Positions 52,098-60,860 are shown, counted from the stretch's first letter. The stretch: DNA of 64,000 nucleotides from UBA6522 sp965221035 (GCA_965221035.1 OZ244860.1:2046001-2110000), one strand, 5' to 3'. Numbers and translations: made by a program. The notes: generated from the letters alone by a model not told the origin.

Positions 52098-52634
52098 TTA
52101 CGCCTTCTCCACCTGGCTGAAGTCGAGTTCCACCGGAGTCGAACGGCCCAGGATCTGGACCGCCACCCTGACCTTGTTCTTGTCGTAATTGACGTTTTCC
52201 ACAACGCCATTGAAGTCGTTGAACGGACCGTCGTTCACCCTGATCACCTCGCCAGGCTCGAACAGAACCTTGGGCCGGGGCTTGTCCACGCCCTCCTGCA
52301 CCCGGTCCAGTATGGCCGTGGCTTCCTCGTCGGTTATGGGGGCGGGCCGGTCGGTGCTTCCACCGATGAACCCGAGCACCTTCGGGACCTCCTTCACCAG
52401 ATGCCAGCTCGATTCGTCCATATCCATCTGCACGAGCACGTAGCCGGGGAAGAACTTGCGCTCGCTGCGCCGTTTCTGCCCGTCCCGCATCTCCACCACC
52501 TCTTCGGTCGGCACGAGGATCTCGCCGAACTTGTCTTCCAGGCCATAACGCTTGATCCGCTCTTCCAGAGAGGACTTGACCTTGTGTTCAAAGTTCGAGT
52601 ACGCGTGAACCACGTACCAGCGCAAAGCCGACAC
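52098..52634 (-). CDS. nusG: Transcription elongation/antitermination factor NusG
   Basis: 178 residues. The NGN domain starts MSALRWYVVHAYSNFEHKVK and includes RKFFPGYVLVQMDMDESSWH; the C-terminal KOW domain is VLFEPGEVIRVNDGPFNDFN with the end VELDFSQVEKA. It links RNA polymerase to Rho and to the ribosome through S10. Three bases separate it from secE, as in E. coli. Confidence 0.98.
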   Translation of the reverse strand: MSALRWYVVHAYSNFEHKVKSSLEERIKRYGLEDKFGEILVPTEEVVEMRDGQKRRSERKFFPGYVLVQMDMDESSWHLVKEVPKVLGFIGGSTDRPAPITDEEATAILDRVQEGVDKPRPKVLFEPGEVIRVNDGPFNDFNGVVENVNYDKNKVRVAVQILGRSTPVELDFSQVEKA

Positions 52635-52637
52635 CGA

Positions 52638-53006
52638 TCAACCTCCCTGCCCGGTCAGTCGCCGCGTCAACGCCAGCAGCGACAAATCAAGCAGCCAGAA
52701 AAACACGCCCATGATCAGGGCGAACACCAGCACCGTGAGCGTCGTCTGCAGCGTTTCCTCGCGAGTCGGCCATACGACCTTCTGAAGCTCCACGCGCGAT
52801 CCCTGGATGAAACGCCACAGCGTCCTGCCCTGGGTTGACTGCATCACCACCGCCACTGCCAGTCCGAACGAGATGAGAACACCCAAGGCGCGCAGGGGCG
52901 TCGGAAAATCGGCGTAGTAGTAATAGCCGAGAATGCTTCCCACGAGAATCGCTGCCGCAAGCAGCAGTTTCAGCGTATCCAGAAAAGGATTCTCAGTTTC
53001 CACCAT
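52638..53006 (-). CDS. secE: Protein translocase subunit SecE
   Basis: 122 residues with three transmembrane helices (about 10-28, 38-56 and 88-112), the gammaproteobacterial three-helix form. The conserved amphipathic segment QGSRVELQKVVWPTREETLQ lies before the last helix and clamps SecY. Preceded by tRNA(Trp) with a 90-bp gap, and tightly coupled to nusG. Confidence 0.97.
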   Translation of the reverse strand: MVETENPFLDTLKLLLAAAILVGSILGYYYYADFPTPLRALGVLISFGLAVAVVMQSTQGRTLWRFIQGSRVELQKVVWPTREETLQTTLTVLVFALIMGVFFWLLDLSLLALTRRLTGQGG

Positions 53007-53096
53007 GGGTTCCCCGGGTCATGTCCGCGAACGGCCCGGCCCCTGTACACGCGTGCCGGCGCCGCTTGGAGAATTTCGCCAATCAACTCTTCAAAC

Positions 53097-53172
<76 letters not shown>

Positions 53173-53265
53173 CTCTCCAGACTTGCGCCGGTTACGCCTT
53201 GCGGCCGGCGCCTCGACATTACCTCCTCGCGATGTTGTTGCTCGAACGGTTGACTGCCGGGTCGC

Positions 53266-54456
53266 TTATTCGTGGATTTTCGAGACCACGCCCGCGCCCA
53301 CGGTGCGTCCGCCCTCGCGGATCGCGAACCGCAACCCCTCCTCCATCGCGATCGGATCAATCAACCGCACCCGCATCCGAACATTGTCCCCCGGCATCAC
53401 CATCTCCGTCGCCTCCGGCAACTGCACCGCGCCGGTCACGTCCGTCGTGCGAAAATAAAACTGCGGCCGGTACCCCTTGAAAAACGGCGTGTGACGCCCC
53501 CCCTCCTCCTTCGTCAGGATATACACCTCGGCCTCAAAATCCGTGTGCGGCGTGATCGAACTCGGCTTGGACAACACCTGCCCTCGCTCCACCTCGTCCC
53601 GCTTCACCCCCCGCAACAACACCCCCACGTTGTCCCCCGCGCGCCCCTCGTCCAGCAACTTGCGGAACATCTCCACTCCCGTGCACGTGCTCTTGCCCGT
53701 CTCACGGATCCCCACAATCTCCACCTCGTCACCCACCTGAACCACACCGCGCTCGATCCGACCCGTCACCACCGTGCCGCGACCCGAAATCGAAAACACA
53801 TCCTCCACCGGCATCAGAAAATCTCCCTCCACCGCTCGCTCCGGCACCGGTATGTAACTGTCCAACGCCGCCACCAACGACTCCACGCTGCCCACTCCCA
53901 ACTCCGTCTCATCCCCCTCCAACGCACGCAACGCACTGCCCGTCACCACCGGCGTGTCGTCCCCAGGAAACTCGTACGCCGACAACAAATCCCGTACCTC
54001 CAACTCCACCAGCTCCAGCAACTCCTCGTCATCCACCATGTCCGCCTTGTTCAGGTACACCACAATGTACGGAACCCCCACCTGTCGAGCCAACAAAATA
54101 TGCTCGCGCGTCTGCGGCATCGGCCCGTCCGCCGCCGATACCACCAAGATCGCACCGTCCATCTGCGCCGCACCCGTGATCATGTTCTTCACGTAATCCG
54201 CATGACCCGGACAGTCCACGTGCGCGTAATGTCGTCCCTCGCTCTCGTACTCCACGTGCGCCGTGGCTATCGTGATCCCACGCTCGCGCTCCTCCGGCGC
54301 GTTGTCAATCTCCTCAAATCCCACCGTCTCCCCACCGTGACGCAACGCCATCACCTTCGTCAACGCCGCCGTCAACGTCGTCTTGCCATGGTCCACATGT
54401 CCTATCGTGCCCACGTTTACATGCGGCTTCGTCCGCTCAAACTTCTGCTTCGCCAT
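53266..54456 (-). CDS. tufB: Elongation factor Tu, copy B (ATG start)
   Basis: 396 residues, differing from copy A at one residue (Ala in SVESLVAALDSY) and at about seven bases. Identity starts at the second base of the start codon and extends 12 bp past the stop (GCGACCCGGCAG), then ends sharply on both sides, the mark of ongoing gene conversion. This copy starts with ATG, copy A with GTG. It is co-transcribed with the flanking tRNAs. Codon use is the same G-ending style as in copy A. EF-Tu wording such as ALTKVMA and ITIATAHVEYE is less typical of gammaproteobacteria. Confidence 0.97.
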   Translation of the reverse strand: MAKQKFERTKPHVNVGTIGHVDHGKTTLTAALTKVMALRHGGETVGFEEIDNAPEERERGITIATAHVEYESEGRHYAHVDCPGHADYVKNMITGAAQMDGAILVVSAADGPMPQTREHILLARQVGVPYIVVYLNKADMVDDEELLELVELEVRDLLSAYEFPGDDTPVVTGSALRALEGDETELGVGSVESLVAALDSYIPVPERAVEGDFLMPVEDVFSISGRGTVVTGRIERGVVQVGDEVEIVGIRETGKSTCTGVEMFRKLLDEGRAGDNVGVLLRGVKRDEVERGQVLSKPSSITPHTDFEAEVYILTKEEGGRHTPFFKGYRPQFYFRTTDVTGAVQLPEATEMVMPGDNVRMRVRLIDPIAMEEGLRFAIREGGRTVGAGVVSKIHE

Positions 54457-54515
54457 CGGGTTTGCTCCGTACTCCGCCTCGGCACTGCGTCGGGCCGGGG
54501 CCTCAATCGACCAAA

Positions 54516-54538
54516 CGGCCGCCCAACCGGGGCGGCCG
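54516..54538 (-). terminator. GC hairpin in the tRNA(Thr)-tufB spacer
   Basis: CGGCCGCCC (54516-54524) and GGGCGGCCG (54530-54538) form a perfect nine-pair stem with a five-base loop, followed on the minus strand by TTTGG. The T-run is short, so it may be a partial terminator or a processing and stability hairpin that adjusts tufB relative to the tRNAs. Confidence 0.5.
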
Positions 54539-54584
54539 CCCTAAGTTCCTGTCTTGTCCACCTGAACGGGTAATGTCATACAAC

Positions 54585-54660
<76 letters not shown>

Positions 54661-54714
54661 GGAAATCCGCACCTTCTGCCTGCGCCCTCCTCGCAGAGCC
54701 CCGCAATTGCTCCA

Positions 54715-54788
54715 TGGAGCGGGTGAGCGGACTCGAACCGCCATCATCAGCTTGGAAGGCTGAGGTTCTACCCTTGAACTACACCCGC
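54715..54788 (-). tRNA. glyT: tRNA-Gly (TCC anticodon)
   Basis: 74 bases with encoded CCA (54715-54717). Acceptor GCGGGTG pairs with CACCCGC, anticodon TCC at 54754-54756, T arm GCGGTTCGAGTCCGC. Confidence 0.98.
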
Positions 54789-54815
54789 CTTTGTCGCTGA
54801 CTGCCCTCCACGCGC

Positions 54816-54900
54816 TGGTGGAGGGGGTAGGATTCGAACCTACGAAGGCTTAGCCAGCAGATTTACAGTCTGCCCCCGTTGACCGCTTGGGTACCCCTCC
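54816..54900 (-). tRNA. tyrU: tRNA-Tyr (GTA anticodon)
   Basis: 85 bases with a long variable arm and encoded CCA (54816-54818). Acceptor GGAGGGG pairs with CCCCTCC, anticodon GTA at 54864-54866. First gene of the tRNA-tufB transcript. Confidence 0.98.
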
Positions 54901-55212
54901 GCGGACATAAGCCGACTATTGTCCGCCGTGTTCGACAGTGTGTCAATAGGAGGGGAAGCACGAAATCCGGCATGGAGACTATCCGTTACGGGACTCTTCG
55001 GATGTTGCCAATCGGTACCGGCGGTTACACTATGCGAGCCACCATGCAGCCGATGCGGAATATAGCGGGCGCAGGTCTGAAATCCAATGGACGCGCGTGG
55101 GCGTACGCACCGGAAAGGCGCCCGTCACGATCACACCACCCATGGATCGAACGCCTTTCGGCGTCGCACCTCCAAGTGAATCCACCGAATCGCCCGGGAC
55201 CAGCTTCGGAAG
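54901..55212. other. Gene-free interval upstream of the tRNA(Tyr) gene
   Basis: 312 bp. The first 46 bp hold the tRNA operon promoter. The rest contains no ORF with family resemblance; an 8-bp inverted repeat (GAAAGGCG near 55111 and CGCCTTTC near 55155) and a TTGCCA/TACACT pair with too short a spacing (15 bp) are the only patterns noticed. It may be the eroded 5' part of the aminotransferase remnant. Confidence 0.5.
54918..54946 (-). promoter_or_regulatory. Sigma-70 promoter of the tRNA(Tyr)-tufB-secE operon
   Basis: On the minus strand TTGACA (rc of 54941-54946) and GACAAT (rc of 54918-54923) are spaced by 17 bp, putting the start about ten bases before the tRNA(Tyr) gene. The -35 is perfect and the -10 matches four of six. 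Confidence 0.75.
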
Positions 55213-55760
55213 ATGAGTTTCGCGCCCTTGTTCGTGGGCAAGACCCATGAACCGAGTGTCCGGCAGGCGCTGGACGGAGAGAGCGAGGCCGCGTTTTCAG
55301 ACCGGCTGGCGTCCCAGCTCGAGTCGTTGATTCTGCGCAAAGGCCCGGACACCATCGCGGCGTTCATCGCGGAACCTGTGCAGGCGGCCGGGGGCGTCAT
55401 CGTGCCGCCCGAGAACTATTTCTCCAGGGTTCAGGCCATTCTGGACAAGTACGACATCATGCTGATCGACGATGAGGTGATCTGCGCCTTCGGGCGCACC
55501 GGACAGGCCTTCGGGGCGCAGACCTTCGGCATGCGGCCCACCACCATGAGCGTGGCAAAGGCGCTTTCGTCCGCATACCTGCCCATCAGCGCGGTCATTA
55601 TCCCCGAATACATGTACGAGCCGATGGTCGACGCCAGCGGCGAAGCGGGCACCTTCGGGCATGGCTACACCTACTCCGGACATCCGGTCTTCTGCGCAGT
55701 GGCCCTGCGGACCCTGGAGTTGATGGAAGAGCGCGAACTGTTCGTCCACGCGGCGGCAGT
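55213..55760 (+). pseudogene. Class III aminotransferase fragment
   Basis: About 180 codons of the PLP-dependent omega-aminotransferase family. The central part is clear: GPDTIAAFIAEPVQAAGGVI, ILDKYDIMLIDDEVICAFGR and the PLP lysine in MSVAKALSSAYLPISAVII, then GHGYTYSGHPVFCAVALRTL. Members are about 450 residues; the first ~190 and last ~120 are missing. Similarity stops near ELFVHAAAV, just before structured repeat copy 3, and the frame continues through the repeat as nonsense. No start with a good ribosome binding site is seen. I regard it as a decayed remnant, not a working enzyme. Confidence 0.85.
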
Positions 55761-55770
55761 GGTCACCCCA

Positions 55771-55913
55771 GGCGGCCTTGCGCGGAACCGACTTGTGAGC
55801 GTCGTGCGCCCGCCGCGGGGCCATGGATGGCCAGGAGCGGCGGGCGCCGATCCGAGCCCGCCAGGGATGGCGGGCGAGGTAAAGCTCACAAGTCGGTTCC
55901 GCGCAAGGCCGCC
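55771..55913. repeat. Structured dispersed element, copy 3 (83-bp core, 30-bp private arms)
   Basis: Arms 55771-55800 and 55884-55913 are a perfect 30/30 inverted repeat around an 83-bp core (55801-55883) homologous to copies 1 and 2. In the 6-14/39-47 stem all nine pairs are Watson-Crick, with pairs 7-46 and 13-40 flipped relative to copy 1 or 2. The P3 loop is GGGA. It lies between the truncated aminotransferase (+) and gloB (-, stop 30 bp away), again at converging 3' ends. Confidence 0.92.
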
Positions 55914-55943
55914 GCCCTATACAGGCACCGGCTTCTTCCCGGA

Positions 55944-56729
55944 TCAGAACCGGTCCTTCAACTCCCGAGTGATGGCGAAGACTTCAACCGGATCACGTTC
56001 GGCACCGCTAGAACCGGCCAGGCCCACCGTGGCCCGAATCTCGTCGCTAGTGGGGCGCAGGAAGGGGTTGGTCGCCTTCTCGACACCCATCGTCGTCGGA
56101 ACCGTCGGCAAGTTGGCGGCTCTCAGCGCGTCGACTTCCTTCGCCCTTCGCGAAAGCGCATCATTGCCCGGTTCCACCGTCAGCGCGAACTGTGCATTGG
56201 CCTGGGTGTATTCGTGGGCGCAGTAGACCCGGGTGTCGTCCGGCCAGCTCATGAGCTTCTGCAGTGATGTCCACATCTGTTCCGGGGTGCCTTCGAAGAG
56301 CCGACCGCATCCCATTGCGAACAACGTATCGCCCACGAAGGCGACGCCGTCCTGAGGTAGATGGTAGACGATGTGTCCCCGGGTGTGGCCCGGCGTGTCG
56401 TAGACCCGAACCGGGTGTCCGCCCAGCAGGAATTCGTCGCCTTCCCCGACCTCGGTGTCGATGCCCGGTATGCGCGCGGCGTCGGCGCGCGGCCCGATGA
56501 TCCGGCAGCCGGTTGTCGCCTTGATGGCGAGGTTACCGCCGGCATGGTCGTGATGATGATGCGTGTTCAGAATATGCGTCAGCCGCCAGTTCTTCTCCTC
56601 GAGCGCAGCGAGGATCGGCCCCACCTCCGGCGTATCAACCGCCGCCGTCACGCCGGCCTCCGCGTCGTGGAGCAGAAACCCGTAGTTGTCCCGCAGGCAC
56701 GGGAACATGTGTATCTCGATTGGCTTCAT
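55944..56729 (-). CDS. gloB: Hydroxyacylglutathione hydrolase (glyoxalase II)
   Basis: 261 residues of the metallo-beta-lactamase fold. The binuclear metal motif is NTHHHHDHAGG, followed by DTPGHTRGHIVYH, FVGDTLFAMGCGRLFEGTPE and CAHEYTQANAQFAL, all glyoxalase II signatures. It hydrolyses S-lactoylglutathione in methylglyoxal detoxification. The start MKPIEIHMFPCLRDNYGFLL at 56729 is the family start; 48 upstream codons belong to the divergent gap. Divergent from thrS. Confidence 0.95.
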   Translation of the reverse strand: MKPIEIHMFPCLRDNYGFLLHDAEAGVTAAVDTPEVGPILAALEEKNWRLTHILNTHHHHDHAGGNLAIKATTGCRIIGPRADAARIPGIDTEVGEGDEFLLGGHPVRVYDTPGHTRGHIVYHLPQDGVAFVGDTLFAMGCGRLFEGTPEQMWTSLQKLMSWPDDTRVYCAHEYTQANAQFALTVEPGNDALSRRAKEVDALRAANLPTVPTTMGVEKATNPFLRPTSDEIRATVGLAGSSGAERDPVEVFAITRELKDRF

Positions 56730-56805
56730 GTATGGATCCCTGAAATTCCGCTCGTCACCCGAGCGGTTCCGTGAGGTCATGACGGCTTTGCCGACACGGT
56801 TATCG

Positions 56806-56811
56806 TACAAT
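56806..56811 (+). promoter_or_regulatory. Candidate -10 box for thrS
   Basis: TACAAT 30 bp before the thrS ATG. No acceptable -35 at normal distance (TTGCCG lies only 12 bp upstream), so confidence is low. Confidence 0.3.
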
Positions 56812-56841
56812 GCGTGGCCGCGCGCGCAAGGCGAATCGAGC

Positions 56842-58755
56842 ATGCCGGAAATCACCCTGCCAGACGGATCCAAGAAGTCCTACCCGGAAGCCGTGACCGG
56901 GCTCGTTGTCGCCGAATCCATCGGCGCCGGCCTCGCGAAGGCCGCTGTTGCCGTGCGCGTGGACGGCGAAATGCGGGACCTTGGCGCGGAAATCGCCGCC
57001 GACGCCGCCGTGGAGATCATCACGCGGACCTCGGCGGACGGGCTGGAAGTCCTGCGCCACGACGCCGCCCACGTCATGGCGGAGGCGGTCAAGGAACTCT
57101 ACCCGGAAACGCAGGTCACCATCGGCCCGGCCATCGAGGACGGGTTCTTCTATGATTTCGCCCGCGACGAAGCCTTCACGCCGGAGGATCTGGAGCGCAT
57201 CGAAGGGCGAATGCGCGACATCGTGCAGCGCGACGAGCCGGTCGTTCGGGAGGTCTGGGACCGTGCCGTCGCGGTGGACTTCTTCAAGGACCAGGGAGAG
57301 GTCTACAAGGCGGAAATCATCGCCGGAATTCCCGAAGGCGAGGAGGTCTCCGTCTACCGGCAAGGCGGGTTCGTCGACCTGTGCCGAGGGCCGCACATGC
57401 CTTCCACCGGGCGCCTGGGCGGTGCGTTCAAGCTCACCAAGCTGGCCGGCGCGTACTGGCGCGGCGATTCCCGCAACGAGATGCTGCAGCGCATCTACGG
57501 CACCGCCTGGGCCAGCGACAAGGACCTCAAGAGCTACCTTCGCCGGCTGGAAGAAGCCGAGCGGCGCGACCATCGCAGGCTTGGGCGGCAGATGGACCTG
57601 TTCCACTTCCAGGACGAGGCCGCCGGAGCGGTGTTCTGGCACGACAGGGGCTGGACGCTTTTCCGGACGCTCGTGGACTACATGCGCCGCAGACAGGATG
57701 AGGCGGGCTACCTGGAAGTCAACACCCCCGAGCTGATGGACCGCAGCCTGTGGGAGGCATCCGGGCATTGGGACACGTTCGCCGAGCACATGTTCACCAG
57801 CCGCACCGCCGACGAACGCCTGTGGGCGATCAAGCCGATGAACTGTCCGGGGCATGTCCAGGTGTTCAGAAACGAATTGCGCAGCTACCGGGAATTGCCC
57901 TTGCGCCTGTCCGAATTCGGCAAGGTGCACCGATACGAACCCTCGGGCGCGCTGCACGGCCTGATGCGGGTGCGGGCCTTTACCCAGGACGATGCCCATA
58001 TCTTCTGCACGCCCGCCCAGATCACCGAAGAGACCGGCGCGGTCTGCAACCTGGTGCTTGGAATATACCGGGACATGGGCTTTGACGAAGTGGTGGTCAA
58101 GTTCGCCGACCGGCCGGAGCGCCGGGTCGGCGATGACCGCATCTGGGACCGGGCCGAGGCGGCTCTTCGGCAGGCAATGGATTCGCTGGGACTGGACTAC
58201 AGCCACAACCCCGGCGAAGGGGCATTCTACGGACCGAAAATCGAGTTTGCGCTCAAGGACGCCATTGGCCGCGAATGGCAGTGCGGCACGCTGCAGGTGG
58301 ATCTGAACCTGCCAGTCCGCCTGGGCGCGACCTACATAGGCGAGGACGGCGAACGGCATACGCCGGTGCTGCTGCATCGCGCGCTCTTCGGTTCCCTGGA
58401 GCGGTTCATCGGAATCCTCATCGAACATTACGCCGGCAACCTGCCTCTGTGGCTCGCGCCGCGGCAGGCCGTGGTGGCCACCATCACCTCGGATGCCGAC
58501 GCTTACGCCGGGGAAGTACTAGACGCTCTGAAGGGGGCGGGCCTGCGCGCGTCGGCCGATCTCAGAAACGAGAAGATCAACTACAAGGTACGGGAACACA
58601 GCGTCATGAAGACGCCGGTGATCGTCGCCCTGGGCCAACGCGAAGTGGACCAGCGCACCGTATCCGTTCGACGCCTGGGCCGGAAAGCCCAGCAGGTCAT
58701 GGGGCTGGAGGAGGCGGTGAGCGCGCTGACTGAAGAATCGCGGCCGCCCGGTTAG
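56842..58755 (+). CDS. thrS: Threonyl-tRNA synthetase
   Basis: 637-residue class II synthetase. Domains in order: N-terminal TGS (MPEITLPDGSKKSYPEAVTG), editing domain with RHDAAHVMAEAV and GGFVDLCRGPHMPSTG (His and Cys ligands), catalytic core with motif 2 YEPSGALHGLMRVRAFTQDD, zinc ligands including MNCPGH, and the anticodon-binding end with NEKINYKVREHSVMKTPVIV. The start at 56842 discards 52 upstream codons. The usual downstream partners infC, rpmI and rplT are absent; a hydrolase gene follows after 40 bp. Confidence 0.97.
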   Translation: MPEITLPDGSKKSYPEAVTGLVVAESIGAGLAKAAVAVRVDGEMRDLGAEIAADAAVEIITRTSADGLEVLRHDAAHVMAEAVKELYPETQVTIGPAIEDGFFYDFARDEAFTPEDLERIEGRMRDIVQRDEPVVREVWDRAVAVDFFKDQGEVYKAEIIAGIPEGEEVSVYRQGGFVDLCRGPHMPSTGRLGGAFKLTKLAGAYWRGDSRNEMLQRIYGTAWASDKDLKSYLRRLEEAERRDHRRLGRQMDLFHFQDEAAGAVFWHDRGWTLFRTLVDYMRRRQDEAGYLEVNTPELMDRSLWEASGHWDTFAEHMFTSRTADERLWAIKPMNCPGHVQVFRNELRSYRELPLRLSEFGKVHRYEPSGALHGLMRVRAFTQDDAHIFCTPAQITEETGAVCNLVLGIYRDMGFDEVVVKFADRPERRVGDDRIWDRAEAALRQAMDSLGLDYSHNPGEGAFYGPKIEFALKDAIGREWQCGTLQVDLNLPVRLGATYIGEDGERHTPVLLHRALFGSLERFIGILIEHYAGNLPLWLAPRQAVVATITSDADAYAGEVLDALKGAGLRASADLRNEKINYKVREHSVMKTPVIVALGQREVDQRTVSVRRLGRKAQQVMGLEEAVSALTEESRPPG

Positions 58756-58795
58756 CTTCATTTGCATACCCGGCGAGGCCGGACAGGGAAAGCAC

Positions 58796-59656
58796 ATGCG
58801 CATAGCCAGTTTCGAACATGGCGGCCGTGCCGGCTTCGGCGTGATGGCCGACGGTGGGATCGTCGACGCGGGCGCGCGGCTTGGCGGTCAGTTCAACGAT
58901 TTGCGTGACGTGCTGCGGGCGGAGGCGCTCGACCGGCTTCGGGAACTTTCGGGTCTGGCGGCCGATCTCTCCGAAGAGGACGTTCACTACCTGCCCGTCA
59001 TTCCCAATGCTTCCAAGATTCTCTGCGTAGGCATCAACTATCTGGGCCACATCAGGGAAACCGGTCGCGACGTGCCCCGCCACCCCGTGGTCTTTACCCG
59101 GTTTGCGGACAGCTTCGTCGGCCACGACCGGCCCATGATCCGGCCTCGAGTTTCCACCGACTTCGACTACGAAGGCGAACTCGCGGTGATCATCGGCAAG
59201 CACGCCCGCCACGTGCCGCGTTCACGGGCCATGGACCACGTGGCCGGCTTCACCTGTTGCAACGAAGGCAGCATCCGCGATTTCCAGTACCACACGATCC
59301 AATTCACGGCCGGAAAGAATTTCCACCGCAGCGGCGCCCTGGGCCCCTGGATGGTGACACGCGACGAGCAGCCCGACCCGGCCGCCTTCCACCTGCAGAC
59401 GCGCCTGAATGGGGAAGTGTTGCAGGATGCCCCGGTGAGCGACTTGTGCTTCGACGTACCGCAACTGATCGAGTACTGCTCCACCTGGACGCCACTTGAA
59501 CCGGGCGACGTGCTCATCACCGGCACTCCCGGGGGCGTCGGGCGGGTACGCAAGCCGCCGATCTGGATGAAGCCCGGTGACGTGGCCGAGGTGGATATCC
59601 GCGGGATTGGCGTTTTGCGCAACACCATCGCCGACGAAGCCCGCGGCTCGTCGTAG
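58796..59656 (+). CDS. Fumarylacetoacetate hydrolase family protein
   Basis: 286 residues of the FAH superfamily. The metal-binding core shows KILCVGINYLGHIRETGRDV, STDFDYEGELAVIIGK, GFTCCNEGSIRDFQ and AGKNFHRSGALGPWMVTRDE, with LITGTPGGVGRVRKPPIWMK near the end. Such enzymes cleave or decarboxylate acylpyruvates in aromatic and amino acid catabolism; the exact substrate cannot be told. It follows thrS by 40 bp and probably shares its transcript. It converges with ttcA. Confidence 0.9.
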   Translation: MRIASFEHGGRAGFGVMADGGIVDAGARLGGQFNDLRDVLRAEALDRLRELSGLAADLSEEDVHYLPVIPNASKILCVGINYLGHIRETGRDVPRHPVVFTRFADSFVGHDRPMIRPRVSTDFDYEGELAVIIGKHARHVPRSRAMDHVAGFTCCNEGSIRDFQYHTIQFTAGKNFHRSGALGPWMVTRDEQPDPAAFHLQTRLNGEVLQDAPVSDLCFDVPQLIEYCSTWTPLEPGDVLITGTPGGVGRVRKPPIWMKPGDVAEVDIRGIGVLRNTIADEARGSS

Positions 59657-59701
59657 ACTGGCGGAATTCGCGCGGGTCGCAGGGGCGGAAAACGCGTACG
59701 T

Positions 59702-60562
59702 CTACCGCGGGCCTTCGACGTCTCCGGTACCCGCCGCCGAAAGCGAGCGAAAGTCGTATCGCCGCGGATCCGCCAGATGGGACGGGACCACGTTTCGCAT
59801 GCTTCTGAACAGCCGTTCGGTTCGACCGGGATCCTGCCGTTCCCACTCGGCCAGCATCGCCTTGATCTGCTTGCGCCGAAGGTTCTGCTGCGAACCGCAC
59901 AGGTTGCACGGAATGATCGGAAAATCCAGTGCTTCGGCGTACCTGGCGATATCGGCCTCCCGGCAGTAAACCAATGGCCGGATGACCACGTGCCGGCCAT
60001 CGTCGCTCAGCAGTTTCGGCGGCATGGCCTTCAGGGCGGCCCCGTAGAACATGTTGAGAAACAGCGTCTCGACCACATCCTCGCGGTGATGGCCCAGGGC
60101 GATGCGGGTAGCGCCGAGTTCGTCCGCCACACGGTACAGGATGCCGCGGCGCAATCGCGAACAGAGCCCGCACAGGGTCTTGCCGGCAGGAACCAGGCGA
60201 GTGACCACCGAGTAGGTGTCTTCTTCCACAATCCGGTAATCGACTCCCAAGGCCTTCAGGTACCCGGGAAGGACGTCTTCGGGAAATCCCGGCTGTTTCT
60301 GGTCCAGGTTTACCGCGACCATTTCAAACTTGACCGGAGCACGCCGCTTGAGGGCCAGCAACCTGTCCAGCAGCGTGTAGGAATCCTTGCCTCCCGAAAC
60401 GCAGACCATGACGCGGTCGCCGTCGCCGATCATTGCGTAGTCGGCGATGGCCTTCCCCACCTGGCGTCGCAGCCGCGCTCCCAGCTTGCTTGCGGACTTC
60501 TCGGACACGGCTTGCGCAGGTTGCGGCAGGGCGTCGGGGTCGCGGGCGGCTTTCGAGGACAT
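59702..60562 (-). CDS. ttcA: tRNA 2-thiocytidine biosynthesis protein TtcA
   Basis: 286 residues. The ATP pyrophosphatase P-loop is VCVSGGKDSYTLLD, and paired cysteines in KTLCGLCSRLRRG and IPCNLCGSQQNLRR bind the iron-sulfur cluster needed for s2C32 formation in certain tRNAs. GATRIALGHHREDVVETLFL is the middle signature. Length is close to E. coli TtcA (311). Downstream of nothing on its strand; converges with the hydrolase gene and is divergent from the small basic ORF at 60672. Confidence 0.95.
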   Translation of the reverse strand: MSSKAARDPDALPQPAQAVSEKSASKLGARLRRQVGKAIADYAMIGDGDRVMVCVSGGKDSYTLLDRLLALKRRAPVKFEMVAVNLDQKQPGFPEDVLPGYLKALGVDYRIVEEDTYSVVTRLVPAGKTLCGLCSRLRRGILYRVADELGATRIALGHHREDVVETLFLNMFYGAALKAMPPKLLSDDGRHVVIRPLVYCREADIARYAEALDFPIIPCNLCGSQQNLRRKQIKAMLAEWERQDPGRTERLFRSMRNVVPSHLADPRRYDFRSLSAAGTGDVEGPR

Positions 60563-60671
60563 GATCTGCCTTGGTCGGAGAGGGGTGCGGGGATCATACC
60601 CGACGCCGTGACCGACGCGTTATGATGGCGACCGATACCCCACCTCCCGGATCTGTGCGAGGGTGTCAACC

Positions 60672-60860
60672 ATGGCCAGAAAACCACGCAATCCAGCAGC
60701 CCGGTCGCCGCTCCTTCGCAAGGGCGGGGTGCACCGCAAGTCAAGGTCCTCCGAGCGCATGCGTTCGAAGCGCAAGCTGAAGGACGAGCTCGGCGAAACC
60801 GGGCAGGACCCAACGGCCAAGGGCGCAGGGGCGGACCAAACCGCGCTCCTGGCGCCTTGA
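60672..60860 (+). CDS. Small basic protein, 62 residues, unknown
   Basis: Starts MARKPRNPAARSPLLRKGGV and continues with HRKSRSSERMRSKRKLKDEL, then an acidic and neutral tail ending ALLAP. It is rich in Arg, Lys and Ser, with no cysteine and no membrane segment, suggesting an RNA- or ribosome-associated role. The RSPLLRKGGVH stretch feels like a conserved motif, but I cannot name the family; it does not match E. coli ArfA or Hfq-type proteins. A GTG three codons upstream is the alternative start. It lies between divergent ttcA and converging nfi. Confidence 0.5.
   Translation: MARKPRNPAARSPLLRKGGVHRKSRSSERMRSKRKLKDELGETGQDPTAKGAGADQTALLAP

Noticed and set aside
55005..55031. Plus-strand promoter TTGCCA/TACACT before the aminotransferase remnant
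   Set aside because: Spacing is only 15 bp, and the downstream gene is broken.
55801..55883. Short proteins read from the repeat core (for example RGHGWPGA and SPPGMAGE)
   Set aside because: The same peptide-like strings occur in all three copies because the DNA core is conserved; base changes follow stem pairing, not codons.
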